In this document: positions 33,834 to 43,174 of the stretch, in pieces
Position numbering within the stretch: the first letter of the stretch is position 1
Layout of the letters: each line of letters begins with the position of its first letter
From: Lachnospiraceae bacterium
Lineage (GTDB): Bacteria; Bacillota; Clostridia; Lachnospirales; Lachnospiraceae
DNA: 64,000 nucleotides
Reading direction: 5' to 3'
Assembly (NCBI GenBank): GCA_024403515.1
Contig: JAKSRS010000003.1
Location: 121,672-185,671 of the forward strand
The notes under the pieces: generated by a model
Told to the model about the DNA's origin: nothing
The model's input: only the letters and a program-made list of their open reading frames with translations
Databases searched by the model: none
Made by a program: the position numbers and the translations under genes

Positions 33834-34919
33834 TTACTCTTCTGAAGGAGTAACACGGGCATACTTTTCAATCTCTTTCATGATTGTAAGTACCGGCTGC
33901 ATCTGATTGCATTTGTTCATTGCTTCTATATAAGAATGACGGTTGCAGTAAAGCTCGGTCACTGTTGTAAGTAAGCTCTTTTCATCTAAGTCTTCTTCGT
34001 GAATTACAATTGAAAATCCCTGGGCTTCAAAAGAAGCGGCATTTAAAAGCTGGTCTCCTCGGCTAGCAGTAGCAGGTAGAGGAATAAGAAGATTAGGCTT
34101 TCTTAATGTAAGCAATTCACATATTGAATTGGCGCCGGCTCTTGAAATAACGATATCGGCAAGAGCAAAAATGTCTTTAAGTTCAGCACCCAAATATTCA
34201 AACTGCTTATATCCGGGAGTGTTAAGAAGAAGGTTATCAACCTTATCCTTACCGCAGATATGAACAATCTGGAAATCATTTAAAAGCTTTTGAAGAGTAA
34301 CACGGACAATCTTATTAATGCTTCCGGCACCCTGGCTTCCGCCAATAACTAAAATAACAGGCTTGGTATCGACAAAACCGCAAAGCTCTTTGCCTCTCTG
34401 CGAACTGCCTTCTGTAAGTTCTGAACGAATAGGAGTTCCTGTAAGAACAGCCTTTTCTTCGGGAAGATACTTAAGTGTTTCGGGGAAGTTGCAGCAAACT
34501 GAAGATGCACAGGGAATGCAAAGTTTGTTGGCAAGACCCGGAGTAATGTCTGATTCGTGAATTACACACTTAATTCCTAAGGAGTGAGCAGCACGCACGA
34601 TAGGTACGCTTACGAAACCACCCTTAGAAAAAACGATATCAGGATCAATCTTTTTAAGATACTTTCTAGCTTCTGCGAATCCAATGGCAATTTTAAAAGG
34701 ATCTTTGAAATTCTGAGGGTCAAAGTAACGGCGAAGCTTTCCTGTTGATACTCCGTAGTAGGGAATTCCCAAATCAGTAATAAGCTTCTTTTCAATTCCG
34801 TCTTTAGAACCAATGTAATAGATATCATATCCTGACTTTTTAAGTTCAGGAATCATTGCGATATTGGGAGTAACATGTCCTGCAGTACCGCCACCGGTAA
34901 GTACAATTTTCTTAGACAT
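33834..34919 (-). CDS. murG: UDP-GlcNAc:undecaprenyl-pyrophosphoryl-MurNAc-pentapeptide GlcNAc transferase
   Basis: 361 residues from ATG 34919, preferred over the upstream ATG because AGAAGG then sits seven bases away. The glycine-rich loop KIVLTGGGTAGHVTPN at the N-terminus, PVILVIGGSQGAGSINK in the linker and ISRAGANSICELLTLRKPNLLIPLP in two parts of the C-domain are MurG signatures for lipid I and UDP-GlcNAc binding. It acts at the inner face of the membrane to make lipid II. It is isolated from other mur genes, with only the TSCPD-protein gene upstream. Confidence 0.95.
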   Translation of the reverse strand: MSKKIVLTGGGTAGHVTPNIAMIPELKKSGYDIYYIGSKDGIEKKLITDLGIPYYGVSTGKLRRYFDPQNFKDPFKIAIGFAEARKYLKKIDPDIVFSKGGFVSVPIVRAAHSLGIKCVIHESDITPGLANKLCIPCASSVCCNFPETLKYLPEEKAVLTGTPIRSELTEGSSQRGKELCGFVDTKPVILVIGGSQGAGSINKIVRVTLQKLLNDFQIVHICGKDKVDNLLLNTPGYKQFEYLGAELKDIFALADIVISRAGANSICELLTLRKPNLLIPLPATASRGDQLLNAASFEAQGFSIVIHEEDLDEKSLLTTVTELYCNRHSYIEAMNKCNQMQPVLTIMKEIEKYARVTPSEE

Positions 34920-34943
34920 TGTATGGCCTTCTTCCATAATTAA

Positions 34944-35192
34944 TTATAATGCGTTGTTCTTGTATGCAGTAAGAGCCTTGGCAAGCTGGTCAGGGCAAGA
35001 TGAGTTTCTCATTCCACAGGTAATTCCGTCTAATCTTGTAATTACTTCGTCAACAAGCATTCCTTCACAAAGTGCAACGATACCCTTATGGTTTCCATCG
35101 CATCCTCCGGTAAACTTAATATTTGATACGCGATCATCATTAACATCAAAGTCAATTCCGACTGCGCAGATTCCTTTTGGTGAATAGTGCAT
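34944..35192 (-). CDS. TSCPD-domain protein (TIGR03905-like)
   Basis: 82 residues from ATG 35192, which follows AGGAGC; upstream in-frame starts are less well placed. The core FTGGCDGNHKGIVALCEG and GMRNSSCPDQLAKAL gives the TSCPD-type motif with conserved Cys residues, as in the small TIGR03905 proteins of Clostridia. Related domains occur at the end of some ribonucleotide reductases. Function unknown. It precedes murG by 24 bases. Confidence 0.75.
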   Translation of the reverse strand: MHYSPKGICAVGIDFDVNDDRVSNIKFTGGCDGNHKGIVALCEGMLVDEVITRLDGITCGMRNSSCPDQLAKALTAYKNNAL

Positions 35193-35254
35193 TTTAAGCT
35201 CCTTTCCGAAATGAAACAAGTCATTTCGCTTCAATATATATATTGAAAGAATTA

Positions 35255-35279
35255 TAGCAAAAGAAACTTTCTTTTGCTA
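35255..35279. repeat. 25-base palindrome TAGCAAAAGAAA-C-TTTCTTTTGCTA
   Basis: Two perfect 12-base arms (35255-35266 and 35268-35279) separated by one C, in the divergent region between the TSCPD-protein gene and pgi. The arm sequence GCAAAAGAAA recurs in other intergenic regions of the window. Confidence 0.6.
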
Positions 35280-35331
35280 GTAGCATTAAAAAAAGGGCAT
35301 AGTTGTAGGACATCTTTAGAGGCCAAAAGTA

Positions 35332-35360
35332 TTGAAATGGCTAGGATTCTTTGCTAAAAT
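35332..35360 (+). promoter_or_regulatory. pgi promoter
   Basis: TTGAAA (35332-35337), 17-base spacer, TAAAAT (35355-35360), giving a leader of about 50 bases before the pgi ATG. Confidence 0.65.
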
Positions 35361-35416
35361 ATCCACGTTTGTAAAGAAATATTAACCATTTTTTTAATAA
35401 AAGAGGAGATAGTACT

Positions 35417-36763
35417 ATGAGTAATGTAAATTTTGATTATTCAAAAGCTTCTTCATTCATTAGCAATGACGAAGTAAGCAACATGAAAAAGCTTGCTCTT
35501 GATGCCAAGGAACTTCTTGTATCAAGAACAGGTGCAGGAAATGACTTTCTTGGTTGGATTGATCTTCCTGTAGCTTATGACAAAGATGAATTTGCAAGAA
35601 TTAAGAAAGCTGCTGCAAAGATTCAGAGCGATTCAGAAGTTTTACTTGTAATCGGTATCGGTGGTTCTTACCTCGGTGCACGCGCTGCAATCGAATTTTT
35701 ACGTCACAGCTTCTATAATGTAGTTGATAAGTCAGTTAGAAAGACTCCTGAAGTTTACTTTGTAGGTAACTCAATCAGCTCAACATATATCAAGCACCTT
35801 ATGGATGTAATTGGAGACAGAGATTTCTCAATCAACATGATTTCCAAGTCAGGAACAACAACAGAACCTGCTATCGCTTTCAGAGTATTCAAGAAGATGC
35901 TTGAAGAAAAGTATGGTAAGGCTGAAGCTTCCAAGAGAATCTACGCTACAACAGATAAGGCAAAAGGATCACTTAAGAACCTTGCCAATGAAGAAGGATA
36001 CGAAAGCTTCGTAGTTCCGGATGACGTTGGTGGACGTTTCTCAGTTCTTACAGCAGTAGGTTTACTTCCTATCGCAGTAAGCGGTGCTGATATTGATAAA
36101 CTTATGGAAGGTGCTCAGGCAGGACGTAAGGCAGCCCTTGAAAACGATTTTGAAGACAACGATGCTCTTAAGTATGCTGCAATCCGTAACATCCTTCTTC
36201 GCAAGGGTAAGCAGATTGAAATCCTTGCCAACTACGAACCTTCAGTACACTTCGTTTCTGAATGGTGGAAGCAGCTTTACGGCGAAAGCGAAGGTAAGGA
36301 TCAGAAGGGTATTTTCCCTGCAAGCGTTGATCTTACAACAGACCTTCACTCAATGGGACAGTTTATTCAGGACGGTTCAAGAAACATGTTCGAAACCGTT
36401 ATTAATATTGAAACTTCTCGTGAAGAAATTCTTCTTGAAAGCGAACCCGTTGATCTTGACGGACTTAACTACCTTGCAGGCAAGACAGTTGATTTCGTAA
36501 ACAAGAGCGCTATGAACGGAACAATCCTTGCTCATACAGACGGACAGGTTCCTAACCTTATGGTTAACGTTCCTGAAGTTAATGAATTCTATCTTGGACA
36601 GCTTTTCTACTTCTTCGAGTTTGCATGTGGTGTAAGCGGTTACCTTCTTGGAGTTAACCCCTTCAACCAGCCCGGTGTTGAAAGCTACAAAAAGAACATG
36701 TTTGCTCTTCTTGGAAAGCCCGGTTACGAAGCACAGAGAGAAGAACTTCTCAAGAGACTTTAA
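35417..36763 (+). CDS. pgi: glucose-6-phosphate isomerase
   Basis: 448 residues, the compact Gram-positive type. It interconverts glucose 6-phosphate and fructose 6-phosphate. Visible family signatures are [51 protein letters not shown] and the C-terminal [27 protein letters not shown] precedes the ATG by seven bases. The gene stands alone between its own promoter and a strong terminator. Confidence 0.97.
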   Translation: MSNVNFDYSKASSFISNDEVSNMKKLALDAKELLVSRTGAGNDFLGWIDLPVAYDKDEFARIKKAAAKIQSDSEVLLVIGIGGSYLGARAAIEFLRHSFYNVVDKSVRKTPEVYFVGNSISSTYIKHLMDVIGDRDFSINMISKSGTTTEPAIAFRVFKKMLEEKYGKAEASKRIYATTDKAKGSLKNLANEEGYESFVVPDDVGGRFSVLTAVGLLPIAVSGADIDKLMEGAQAGRKAALENDFEDNDALKYAAIRNILLRKGKQIEILANYEPSVHFVSEWWKQLYGESEGKDQKGIFPASVDLTTDLHSMGQFIQDGSRNMFETVINIETSREEILLESEPVDLDGLNYLAGKTVDFVNKSAMNGTILAHTDGQVPNLMVNVPEVNEFYLGQLFYFFEFACGVSGYLLGVNPFNQPGVESYKKNMFALLGKPGYEAQREELLKRL

Positions 36764-36777
36764 TCTTAGTATTTTTT

Positions 36778-36813
36778 CAGCCATCCGATTCATTTCGGGT
36801 GGCTGTTTTTTTT
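36778..36813 (+). terminator. pgi terminator
   Basis: CAGCCATCCGA (36778-36788) pairs with TCGGGTGGCTG (36795-36805), followed by eight or more T. Confidence 0.88.
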
Positions 36814-36840
36814 GACCGGTAGAACTTTGTGTGCTATGAT
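36812..36840 (+). promoter_or_regulatory. promoter of the HD-gmk-yaaR-holB operon
   Basis: TTGACC (36812-36817), 17-base spacer, TATGAT (36835-36840). The -35 box overlaps the T-run of the pgi terminator. The leader that follows contains CCTATAGG (36853-36860) and CCTATAG (36873-36879), a palindromic cluster near the expected transcript start. Confidence 0.6.
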
Positions 36841-36908
36841 AAAATAGATTATCCTATAGGCACTTATAGGGGCCTATAGTCAAGTTACACGAAGGATTTA
36901 CAGTTAAT

Positions 36909-37424
36909 ATGTCTACAAGCAAAAGAAAGCAATTCAGAACTCAATTGCGTTCAGATATGGTAAAACATGCCAACGATATTCTCACTTCCAAAAATTTCAG
37001 AAGTTCAGCGAGAAATATCCAGCATGGAACAGTTTCAGTTATGAAACATAGTATGAAAGTCGCTTATACAAGCCTTTGGCTTAGTAGGAAGCTTAGAATA
37101 AAATGTGAGGAAAAGGATCTTGTAAGAGGAGCACTTTTACATGATTATTTCCTTTATGACTGGCATGATGAAGAGCACTGCGGGCTTAGAAACCTTCATG
37201 GTTTTTATCATCCGGGTGTTGCACTTAAAAATGCCAGTAAAGAATACGATTTAACAGCACGTGAAGAAGATATAATTAAAAAGCACATGTGGCCGCTTAC
37301 AGTTGTTCCCCCTCTTTGCAGAGAGGCATGGCTTGTAACTGCCGCAGATAAGTATGTTTCAACAGTTGAAACCATAGCCAAGAGAAGTAAGAAAAAGCGT
37401 GGTGACAAAGAAAAAACGAGGTAA
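36909..37424 (+). CDS. HD-domain phosphohydrolase family protein
   Basis: 171 residues. The metal-binding pattern of the HD superfamily is present: VMKHSMKVAYTSLWLS (His), GALLHDYFLYDWHD (His-Asp), IIKKHMWPLT (His) and a later Asp in VTAADKYVS. Basic residues dominate both ends. Family members hydrolyse phosphates from nucleotides or related molecules; the substrate is not predictable. It heads a run whose next gene starts five bases downstream. Confidence 0.82.
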   Translation: MSTSKRKQFRTQLRSDMVKHANDILTSKNFRSSARNIQHGTVSVMKHSMKVAYTSLWLSRKLRIKCEEKDLVRGALLHDYFLYDWHDEEHCGLRNLHGFYHPGVALKNASKEYDLTAREEDIIKKHMWPLTVVPPLCREAWLVTAADKYVSTVETIAKRSKKKRGDKEKTR

Positions 37425-37429
37425 CCGTT

Positions 37430-38020
37430 GTGGGAAAGATAGTCTATATAATGGGCAAAAGTTCATCAGGAAAGGACACGATTTTCAAGAATCTTGTCAG
37501 TGATCCTTCTTTTGACTTTAAGACAATAGTTTCATACACAACAAGACCTATCCGCGAAAGCGAAAAAGAAGGCGTTGAGTACCATTTTGTAGACGAAGAC
37601 GAGTTTTTGAGACTTCAGGCTTTGGGAAAAATCGTCGAAGAAAGAAGCTACGATACCTGCCACGGTCTTTGGAGATATTTTACCGTAGACGATGGACAGT
37701 TTGATTTAAAAGAGGGTAATTACATTACTATCGGAACACTTGAGTCTTATAAAAGTGTTCGTAAGTACTTTGGCAAGGACATGGTTATTCCGGTACTTAT
37801 CGAGCTTGATGATGGAGTGAGACTTCAAAGGGCTTTAAACCGCGAAAAGAAGCAGGACCATCCTAAATATGAAGAGATGTGTCGAAGATTTTTAGCGGAT
37901 GCCAAAGATTTTGACAATGAAAAAATCAAGCAGCTTAAAATCAGCAAGAGATTTAAAAACGATGATTTGAATGTATGTATAAGTGCTATTAAACAGTACC
38001 TGACTATAGAAATGGCTTAA
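37430..38020 (+). CDS. guanylate kinase-like protein
   Basis: 196 residues. P-loop GKSSSGKDTI (~9-18), then VSYTTRPIRESEKEGVEYHFVDEDEF, which is the GMP-binding signature of guanylate kinase (sYTTRxxRxxExdGxdYhFv). The Asp after GK in the P-loop is unusual for Gmk (normally Ser). The start is GTG 37430 after GAGGTAA. It occupies the place where tmk often sits before yaaR and holB in Firmicutes, so it may be a paralogue rather than the sole Gmk. Confidence 0.8.
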   Translation: MGKIVYIMGKSSSGKDTIFKNLVSDPSFDFKTIVSYTTRPIRESEKEGVEYHFVDEDEFLRLQALGKIVEERSYDTCHGLWRYFTVDDGQFDLKEGNYITIGTLESYKSVRKYFGKDMVIPVLIELDDGVRLQRALNREKKQDHPKYEEMCRRFLADAKDFDNEKIKQLKISKRFKNDDLNVCISAIKQYLTIEMA

Positions 38021-38053
38021 TTTGCAAGTTAAATTAACCTAAGGGTGAAGCTT

Positions 38054-38494
38054 ATGGATGTAAAGATTAACGGGCTTTCGCAGATCCAACAGACTCCTGA
38101 AACACAGAAAGTTGAAGAAGCAAACGGCGATTTTAAGTTCATACTGACCAGCAAGGTAGGCGAGGAAGAGCTTCAGGCAAGACTGACTTCTTTAATGGAA
38201 GAAATCACCATGCAGGGAGAGCGAATTGCCAAGAAAAAAGATATCAAGGATATGCGTAAGTACAGAGGTCTAATAAAGGACTTCATGAACGAAATTGTAT
38301 CCAGATCACATTCTTTTTCCCGAGAGAACTTTCTTGACCGACGCGGACGCCACAGAGTTTACGGCATTATCCGCCTTGTGGATGAAAACCTCGATGCACT
38401 TGCGGCGGAACTTTTGAAAGAAGAGAAAGACAACCTTACGATTTTACAAAAAATAGGAGATATAAGAGGCCTGCTTCTTGATATCTTTACCTGA
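38054..38494 (+). CDS. yaaR: YaaR-family protein (DUF327)
   Basis: 146 residues from ATG 38054 (AAGGG nine bases upstream); a GTG at 38045 is possible but overlaps the ribosome binding region. Helical, charged, with the family core [22 protein letters not shown] and [21 protein letters not shown]327 proteins lie next to holB in Bacillus and Clostridia; their function is undefined. Same order here. Confidence 0.85.
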   Translation: MDVKINGLSQIQQTPETQKVEEANGDFKFILTSKVGEEELQARLTSLMEEITMQGERIAKKKDIKDMRKYRGLIKDFMNEIVSRSHSFSRENFLDRRGRHRVYGIIRLVDENLDALAAELLKEEKDNLTILQKIGDIRGLLLDIFT

Positions 38495-38511
38495 TAAATG
38501 TGGAGGCAAGT

Positions 38512-39510
38512 ATGCCGGATTTTAATGATATTATTGGACAACCGCAGATTACGGAACATTTTAAAAGCGCAGTGGAGCAAAACAAAGTTTCCCACGCTTA
38601 CATTATTTGCGGAGAAAGATACAGCGGAAAAGAGTATATAGCCAAGATTTTTGCTGCAGCACTTCTTTGTGACTCAAACGAAAATCGTCCCTGCAATAAC
38701 TGCCAGGCCTGCAGTCAGTCTTTTTCGGACAATAACCCTGATATAGTTAAGGTTACACATGAAAAGCCTATGATTATCAGTGTTGATGACATTCGTACTC
38801 AGGTCAACGAAGATATAGTTATTAAGCCTTATGGTGGCAAAAGAAAGATCTATATAATTAATGAAGCCGAGAAGATGAACCAGCAGGCTCAGAATGCTTT
38901 GCTCAAAACCTTAGAGGAGCCTCCGGAGTATGCAGTGATTTTACTGCTTACTACAAATCTTGAGGAAATGCTTCCGACAATTAGGTCAAGGTGTGTTGTT
39001 TTAAATATGAGACCGGTTGCCGACAAGGAAGTCAGAAAGTATCTGATGGAAGAAGAACAGCTTCCCGATTATAAGGCAGATATGAGCGTTGCATTTGCAA
39101 GGGGAAATCTTGGTAAAGCCAAGCTTCTTGCCAAGAACGAAGAGTTTGACGAAATAATGAATGAAGCGCTTCATCTTATGCATCATCTTAAGGATCTTGA
39201 AGTTTATGAGCTTAATAAGTGCGTTAAGAGAGCAAACGATTTTAAGATTGCTATAGGTGATTATCTCGACTTAATCAGTGTCTGGTACAGAGATGCTCTT
39301 GTTTTCAAGGCTACGGCTGATGCAGATAGCTTGATTTTTAAAGACGAGATGAAGTATATTAGGAAAGTGGCTGATTGCACAACCTATGAGAACTTACAGG
39401 ATATTATTGATGCAATCGATAAGGCCAAGAAAAGAATTTCAGCAAACGTTAATTTTGACCTGACAATGGAACTTTTGTTTTTAACACTTCAGGAAAAAGA
39501 CAGTGTATAA
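38512..39510 (+). CDS. holB: DNA polymerase III delta' subunit
   Basis: 332 residues from ATG 38512, preferred because GGAGG precedes it by seven bases. Clamp-loader AAA+ fold: FNDIIGQPQITEHF, a P-loop position GERYSGKEYIA whose GK is followed by Glu (normally Ser/Thr), four Cys near CNNCQAC, YIINEAEKMNQQAQNALLKT, LEEPPEYAVILLLTT and the sensor segment RSRCVVLNMRP. Delta' subunits often do not bind ATP, in line with this change. It belongs to the yaaR-holB-ricT run. Confidence 0.88.
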   Translation: MPDFNDIIGQPQITEHFKSAVEQNKVSHAYIICGERYSGKEYIAKIFAAALLCDSNENRPCNNCQACSQSFSDNNPDIVKVTHEKPMIISVDDIRTQVNEDIVIKPYGGKRKIYIINEAEKMNQQAQNALLKTLEEPPEYAVILLLTTNLEEMLPTIRSRCVVLNMRPVADKEVRKYLMEEEQLPDYKADMSVAFARGNLGKAKLLAKNEEFDEIMNEALHLMHHLKDLEVYELNKCVKRANDFKIAIGDYLDLISVWYRDALVFKATADADSLIFKDEMKYIRKVADCTTYENLQDIIDAIDKAKKRISANVNFDLTMELLFLTLQEKDSV

Positions 39511-39531
39511 AGCAAAAAGGATAGGAGATAT

Positions 39532-40407
39532 ATGGTTAAGGTAATAGGAGTTAGATTTAGAGAGGCCGGAAAGGCATATTTCTTTGCCCCCGGAGATCTT
39601 GATGTAAAAAGAGACCAGCATGTAATCGTTGAGACTGCAAGAGGTCTTGAATATGGTACAGTTGTCCTTGGAGTTACAGAGGTTGATGAAAGTCGTGTAA
39701 TTCAGCCTTTAAAGAGTGTTGTTCGTATTGCAACCAAGGAAGACGATAAAAGAGAAGAGACAAACCGTATTAAAGAGCAGGAAGCTCTTCCCATTTGCAG
39801 GGAAAAGATTGAAAAGAGAAATCTTCCCATGAAGCTTATCAATGCAGAGTACACATTCGATAACAGTAAGATATTATTTTACTACTTCAGTGACGGACGC
39901 GTTGACTTTAGAGAACTTGTAAAGGATCTTGCAAGCGTATTCCACACCCGTATTGAAATGAGACAGGTTGGTGTCCGCGATGAGGCCAAGCTTCGTGGCG
40001 GAATCGGTATATGCGGTCGTCCTTTATGCTGCCACTCATACATGGCAGACTTTTCACCTGTTTCAATTAAGATGGCAAAAGAACAGAATCTTTCATTAAA
40101 CGCAACCAAGATTTCGGGCGTTTGCGGAAGACTTATGTGCTGTTTAAAGAATGAACAGGAAACATATGAAGAATTAAACCGTAATCTTCCTAACGTAGGA
40201 GATGAGGTTACTATAGTAAACGGAAACAAGAAGGGTGTTGTTTCTTCAATCAATGTTCTTCGTCAGATTGTTAAGGTAATCGTAGACGAAGGTGATGAAA
40301 AGCAGATGGAAGAATATAAACCCGACGAACTTCGCTTCAAACGTCGTAAGAATCGTAAGATTGAACTTACCGAAGAAGAGAAGAAGGCTATGGCGGAGCT
40401 TGAATAA
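39532..40407 (+). CDS. ricT: RicT/YaaT PSP1-domain protein
   Basis: 291 residues. Core of the PSP1/YaaT family: RGLEYGTVV, AEYTFDNSKILFYYFSDGRVDFREL, and the Cys-rich GGIGICGRPLCCHSY with SGVCGRLMCCLKNE. In Bacillus subtilis the YaaT/RicT protein forms an Fe-S complex with YlbF/YmcA that influences RNase Y and sporulation. The C-terminal ~60 residues are charged. It lies 21 bases after holB and 2 bases before trmN6. Confidence 0.9.
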   Translation: MVKVIGVRFREAGKAYFFAPGDLDVKRDQHVIVETARGLEYGTVVLGVTEVDESRVIQPLKSVVRIATKEDDKREETNRIKEQEALPICREKIEKRNLPMKLINAEYTFDNSKILFYYFSDGRVDFRELVKDLASVFHTRIEMRQVGVRDEAKLRGGIGICGRPLCCHSYMADFSPVSIKMAKEQNLSLNATKISGVCGRLMCCLKNEQETYEELNRNLPNVGDEVTIVNGNKKGVVSSINVLRQIVKVIVDEGDEKQMEEYKPDELRFKRRKNRKIELTEEEKKAMAELE

Positions 40408-40409
40408 GT

Positions 40410-41150
40410 ATGTCAACTGATCTTGTTAGGGCAAATGAACGCGTAGACGATTTGGAAAGAAATGGCCTTAAGATTATCCAGGATCCGGATCGTTTTTGCT
40501 TTGGAATGGATGCGGTGCTTTTATCAGGCTTTGCTGACTGTAAACCCGATGGAACCATACTAGATATGGGAACCGGAACAGGTATCATTCCAATTCTTTT
40601 ATCTGCTAAAACGCCGGCTAAGAAGATATATGCGCTTGAAATTCAGCATGAGTCGGCTGATATGGCTTCAAGAAGCGTTCTTTTGAATAAGCTTGAAGAT
40701 AAGATAGAAATAGTTGAGGGAGATATAAAGGAGGCATCCTCGATTTTTAGTAAGGCCTCGATGGATGTAGTAACCTGCAATCCTCCTTACATGATTGGAC
40801 AGCATGGAATTACAAATCCTGATGCACCCAAGGCTATTGCAAGGCACGAAATACTCTGCTGCCTTGATGATGTTGTAAGGAACGCTTCACAGGTTTTAAA
40901 GCCTGGCGGGAAATTCTATATGGTTCACAGGCCCTTCAGGCTGGCTGAGATTTTCTCGACTCTAAGCAGATATAAACTCGAGCCCAAAAGGATGCAGCTT
41001 GTATATCCTTTTGTCGATAAAGAGCCTAATATGGTGCTAATAGAAAGCGCCCGAGGTGGAAAATCCAGACTTACAGTTGAAAAGCCTTTAATTGTTTATG
41101 ATAAGCCGGGGGTTTATACCAAAGAAATATACGATATATACGGATATTAA
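40410..41150 (+). CDS. tRNA1(Val) A37 N6-methyltransferase-like (YfiC/YabB family)
   Basis: 246 residues. SAM-binding motif ILDMGTGTGIIPILLS, catalytic NPPYMIG and LKPGGKFYMVHRPFRLAEI define this N6-adenine methyltransferase family; RFCFGMDAVLLSGF is its N-terminal signature. It follows ricT as yabB follows yabA in Bacillus. Substrate assignment to tRNA is from the family. Confidence 0.85.
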   Translation: MSTDLVRANERVDDLERNGLKIIQDPDRFCFGMDAVLLSGFADCKPDGTILDMGTGTGIIPILLSAKTPAKKIYALEIQHESADMASRSVLLNKLEDKIEIVEGDIKEASSIFSKASMDVVTCNPPYMIGQHGITNPDAPKAIARHEILCCLDDVVRNASQVLKPGGKFYMVHRPFRLAEIFSTLSRYKLEPKRMQLVYPFVDKEPNMVLIESARGGKSRLTVEKPLIVYDKPGVYTKEIYDIYGY

Positions 41151-41166
41151 ATTTTTATTATCTCAA

Positions 41167-41196
41167 TTGACAAACATATATATATGAAACTATACT
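41167..41196 (+). promoter_or_regulatory. acpP promoter
   Basis: TTGACA (41167-41172), 18-base AT-rich spacer, TATACT (41191-41196). Confidence 0.7.
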
Positions 41197-41249
41197 TGCT
41201 TTAAAACAAGGGATTGTCCTTGGGCTATATTGAATTAAGGAGACCACTC

Positions 41250-41477
41250 ATGTTAGAAAAGATTGTTGAGATTATTAAAGAACAGCTTAACATTGATGAT
41301 GTTGAAATTACTGAAGAAACTTCTTTTAAGGATGATTTAGGTGTTGATTCACTTGATCTTCTTGAACTTGTAATGGCGTTTGAAGAAGAATATGATATGG
41401 AACTTGAACCTGAAGAACTTGAAGGAATTCATACAGTAGGCGACGTTATCGAATACATTAAAAGCAATGTAGAATAA
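41250..41477 (+). CDS. acpP: acyl carrier protein
   Basis: 75 residues, very acidic. Ser34 in GVDSLDLLEL is the site for the phosphopantetheine arm. ATG 41250 follows AAGGAG by eight bases; the in-frame upstream start is within the leader. It has its own promoter and terminator, with no fab genes around it. It carries acyl chains in fatty-acid synthesis. Confidence 0.95.
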   Translation: MLEKIVEIIKEQLNIDDVEITEETSFKDDLGVDSLDLLELVMAFEEEYDMELEPEELEGIHTVGDVIEYIKSNVE

Positions 41478-41488
41478 ACATGAATATA

Positions 41489-41525
41489 TAAGCTTCGGTA
41501 ATTAAAACCGAAGCTTAATTTTTTT
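41489..41525 (+). terminator. acpP terminator
   Basis: TAAGCTTCGGT (41489-41499) pairs with ACCGAAGCTTA (41507-41517), loop AATTAAA, then a run of T. Confidence 0.85.
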
Positions 41526-41538
41526 AAAGGGGTAAAAA

Positions 41539-42312
41539 ATGTACAACGACTTATTCACAATAGGAAAAATAACAGTCCACACATACGGACTTTGTACCGG
41601 TCTTGGAATCATGGCTGCATTATTTTTAGCTACAGCAAGATGTAAAAAGAAAAATCTTTCCGACGATATTGTGTATGGAATTCTTTTATTTGGTGTGTTT
41701 TTCGGATACATCGCTTCAAAGACAACATTTGTACTTGTGGAATTTGATTCATTCATTAAAAATCCCATTATGTTTTTATCACAGACCGGATTTGTTGTAA
41801 TGGGCGGTCTTTTAGGTGGTTTTTTGGCTGCATGGATTTACTGTGCTGTTAAAAAGGTTCGATTTGTCGACTATCTTGACCTTTGTGCACCTTCGATTGC
41901 AATCGCACAATGCATTGGCCGTATAGGATGCTTCTTTGCAGGATGCTGTTATGGACGCCAGACAGATGCCTGGTACGGAATAGCTTTTTCTCATTCCGAC
42001 TTTGCACCTAATCATGTAAAACTAATACCTACACAGCTATTTTCTGCAGGACTTGATTTATTAAATATGATTTTGCTTCTTATTGTCGCTTCCAAAACAA
42101 AGAAGAAAGGTCTTGTAGGTGCTTTATATATTACTTTGTATAGTATCGGAAGATTCTTATTAGAATATTTACGTGCCGATGAGCGTGGAAATGTCGGAAA
42201 GCTTTCAACTTCTCAGGCAGGTTCAATTGCAACCTTAGTTATTGGACTTATTGTACTTATGTGGGCTTTACTTCATAAGGAAAAAGAAAGCGTTGAGGCT
42301 GAAGTGGCATAA
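41539..42312 (+). CDS. lgt: prolipoprotein diacylglyceryl transferase family protein
   Basis: 257 residues, about seven membrane helices. The Lgt signature AQCIGRIGCFFAGCCYG is present, as is the GRFLLEYLRADERG segment. It transfers diacylglycerol to the lipobox Cys of lipoprotein precursors. Compared with classical Lgt the N-terminal part is short and diverged, so it may be a second Lgt-like copy. It follows the acpP terminator and precedes the SpoU-type gene by 28 bases. Confidence 0.85.
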   Translation: MYNDLFTIGKITVHTYGLCTGLGIMAALFLATARCKKKNLSDDIVYGILLFGVFFGYIASKTTFVLVEFDSFIKNPIMFLSQTGFVVMGGLLGGFLAAWIYCAVKKVRFVDYLDLCAPSIAIAQCIGRIGCFFAGCCYGRQTDAWYGIAFSHSDFAPNHVKLIPTQLFSAGLDLLNMILLLIVASKTKKKGLVGALYITLYSIGRFLLEYLRADERGNVGKLSTSQAGSIATLVIGLIVLMWALLHKEKESVEAEVA

Positions 42313-42340
42313 TATTTATTAAGAAACTACGGGTAGTGTA

Positions 42341-43060
42341 ATGAAAAGATATCAAAGAGAAGACGAAATTTCATACTCACTTGGAATCACATTAACATTT
42401 GAATTGTTAAAGTATGCAACAGAGTATTGTAACAGGGTATACGTTCACTCCAAGATGGATAAGGGAGAATCATTTGAAAAGCTTAAAAAGCTTTGCGATG
42501 ATGCAAACATTCCGATGGAGTTTGCTGATAAGCCTTTTAACATTCTTTCTCAGAAAGAAAACTGTTTTATCATAGGAGAGTTTAGAAAATTCAAACGTCC
42601 TGTGGACAAGAATGAAAGCCATGTTGTTTTAAACAATCCGTCAAACGCCGGCAACATGGGAACTATTATGAGATCTGCAGCAGGATTTGGAATTACAAAT
42701 CTTGTTATTATATCTCCGGCAGTAGATGAGTTTGATCCAAAGACAGTAAGAGCTTCAATGGGAGCCATCTTCAGACTCAATATTTCGGTTTATCCTTCTT
42801 TTGACGAATATAGAAAGCAAATGGGAGACAGAAGTTATTACCCATTTATGCTTAAAGCTAAAACCAGTCTTTCAAAACTTGAACCGGTTAAACCATTTTC
42901 TTTAATATTTGGAAATGAAGCGACAGGCCTTCCTGACAGCTTCCTTGAAGTTGGAACAAGTGTAATTATTCCTCATTCCGACAGAATTGACAGTTTGAAT
43001 CTTCCTATTGCCGCAAGTATTGCACTTTATGAAGCTACTAAAAACGACTTTACTAAATAG
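42341..43060 (+). CDS. SpoU/TrmH-type RNA 2'-O-methyltransferase
   Basis: 239 residues. The three SPOUT motifs are visible: NPSNAGNMGTIMRSAAGFG, LIFGNEATGLPDSF and RIDSLNLPIAASIALYEA. The N-terminal ~95 residues are a substrate-binding extension. The trefoil-knot fold binds SAM and methylates ribose in rRNA or tRNA; the target is not predictable. Confidence 0.88.
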   Translation: MKRYQREDEISYSLGITLTFELLKYATEYCNRVYVHSKMDKGESFEKLKKLCDDANIPMEFADKPFNILSQKENCFIIGEFRKFKRPVDKNESHVVLNNPSNAGNMGTIMRSAAGFGITNLVIISPAVDEFDPKTVRASMGAIFRLNISVYPSFDEYRKQMGDRSYYPFMLKAKTSLSKLEPVKPFSLIFGNEATGLPDSFLEVGTSVIIPHSDRIDSLNLPIAASIALYEATKNDFTK

Positions 43061-43095
43061 AGGTTTTATTATTAAGTAAATAGGTTTGAAAAGTG

Positions 43096-43127
43096 AAATC
43101 CTGTACATGTAATGTGTACAGGATTTT
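43096..43127 (+). terminator. terminator after the SpoU-type gene
   Basis: AAATCCTGTACA (43096-43107) pairs with TGTACAGGATTT (43115-43126), followed by T. Confidence 0.85.
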
Positions 43128-43174
43128 TTGGCTCTTAAGAGTTGAAAACAGTAGGTTTTTTACAGTTTTCAAGA

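Noticed and set aside
41502..41768. Minus-strand reading frame opposite lgt
   Set aside because: It is antisense to a well-supported gene and contains the acpP terminator at its end.
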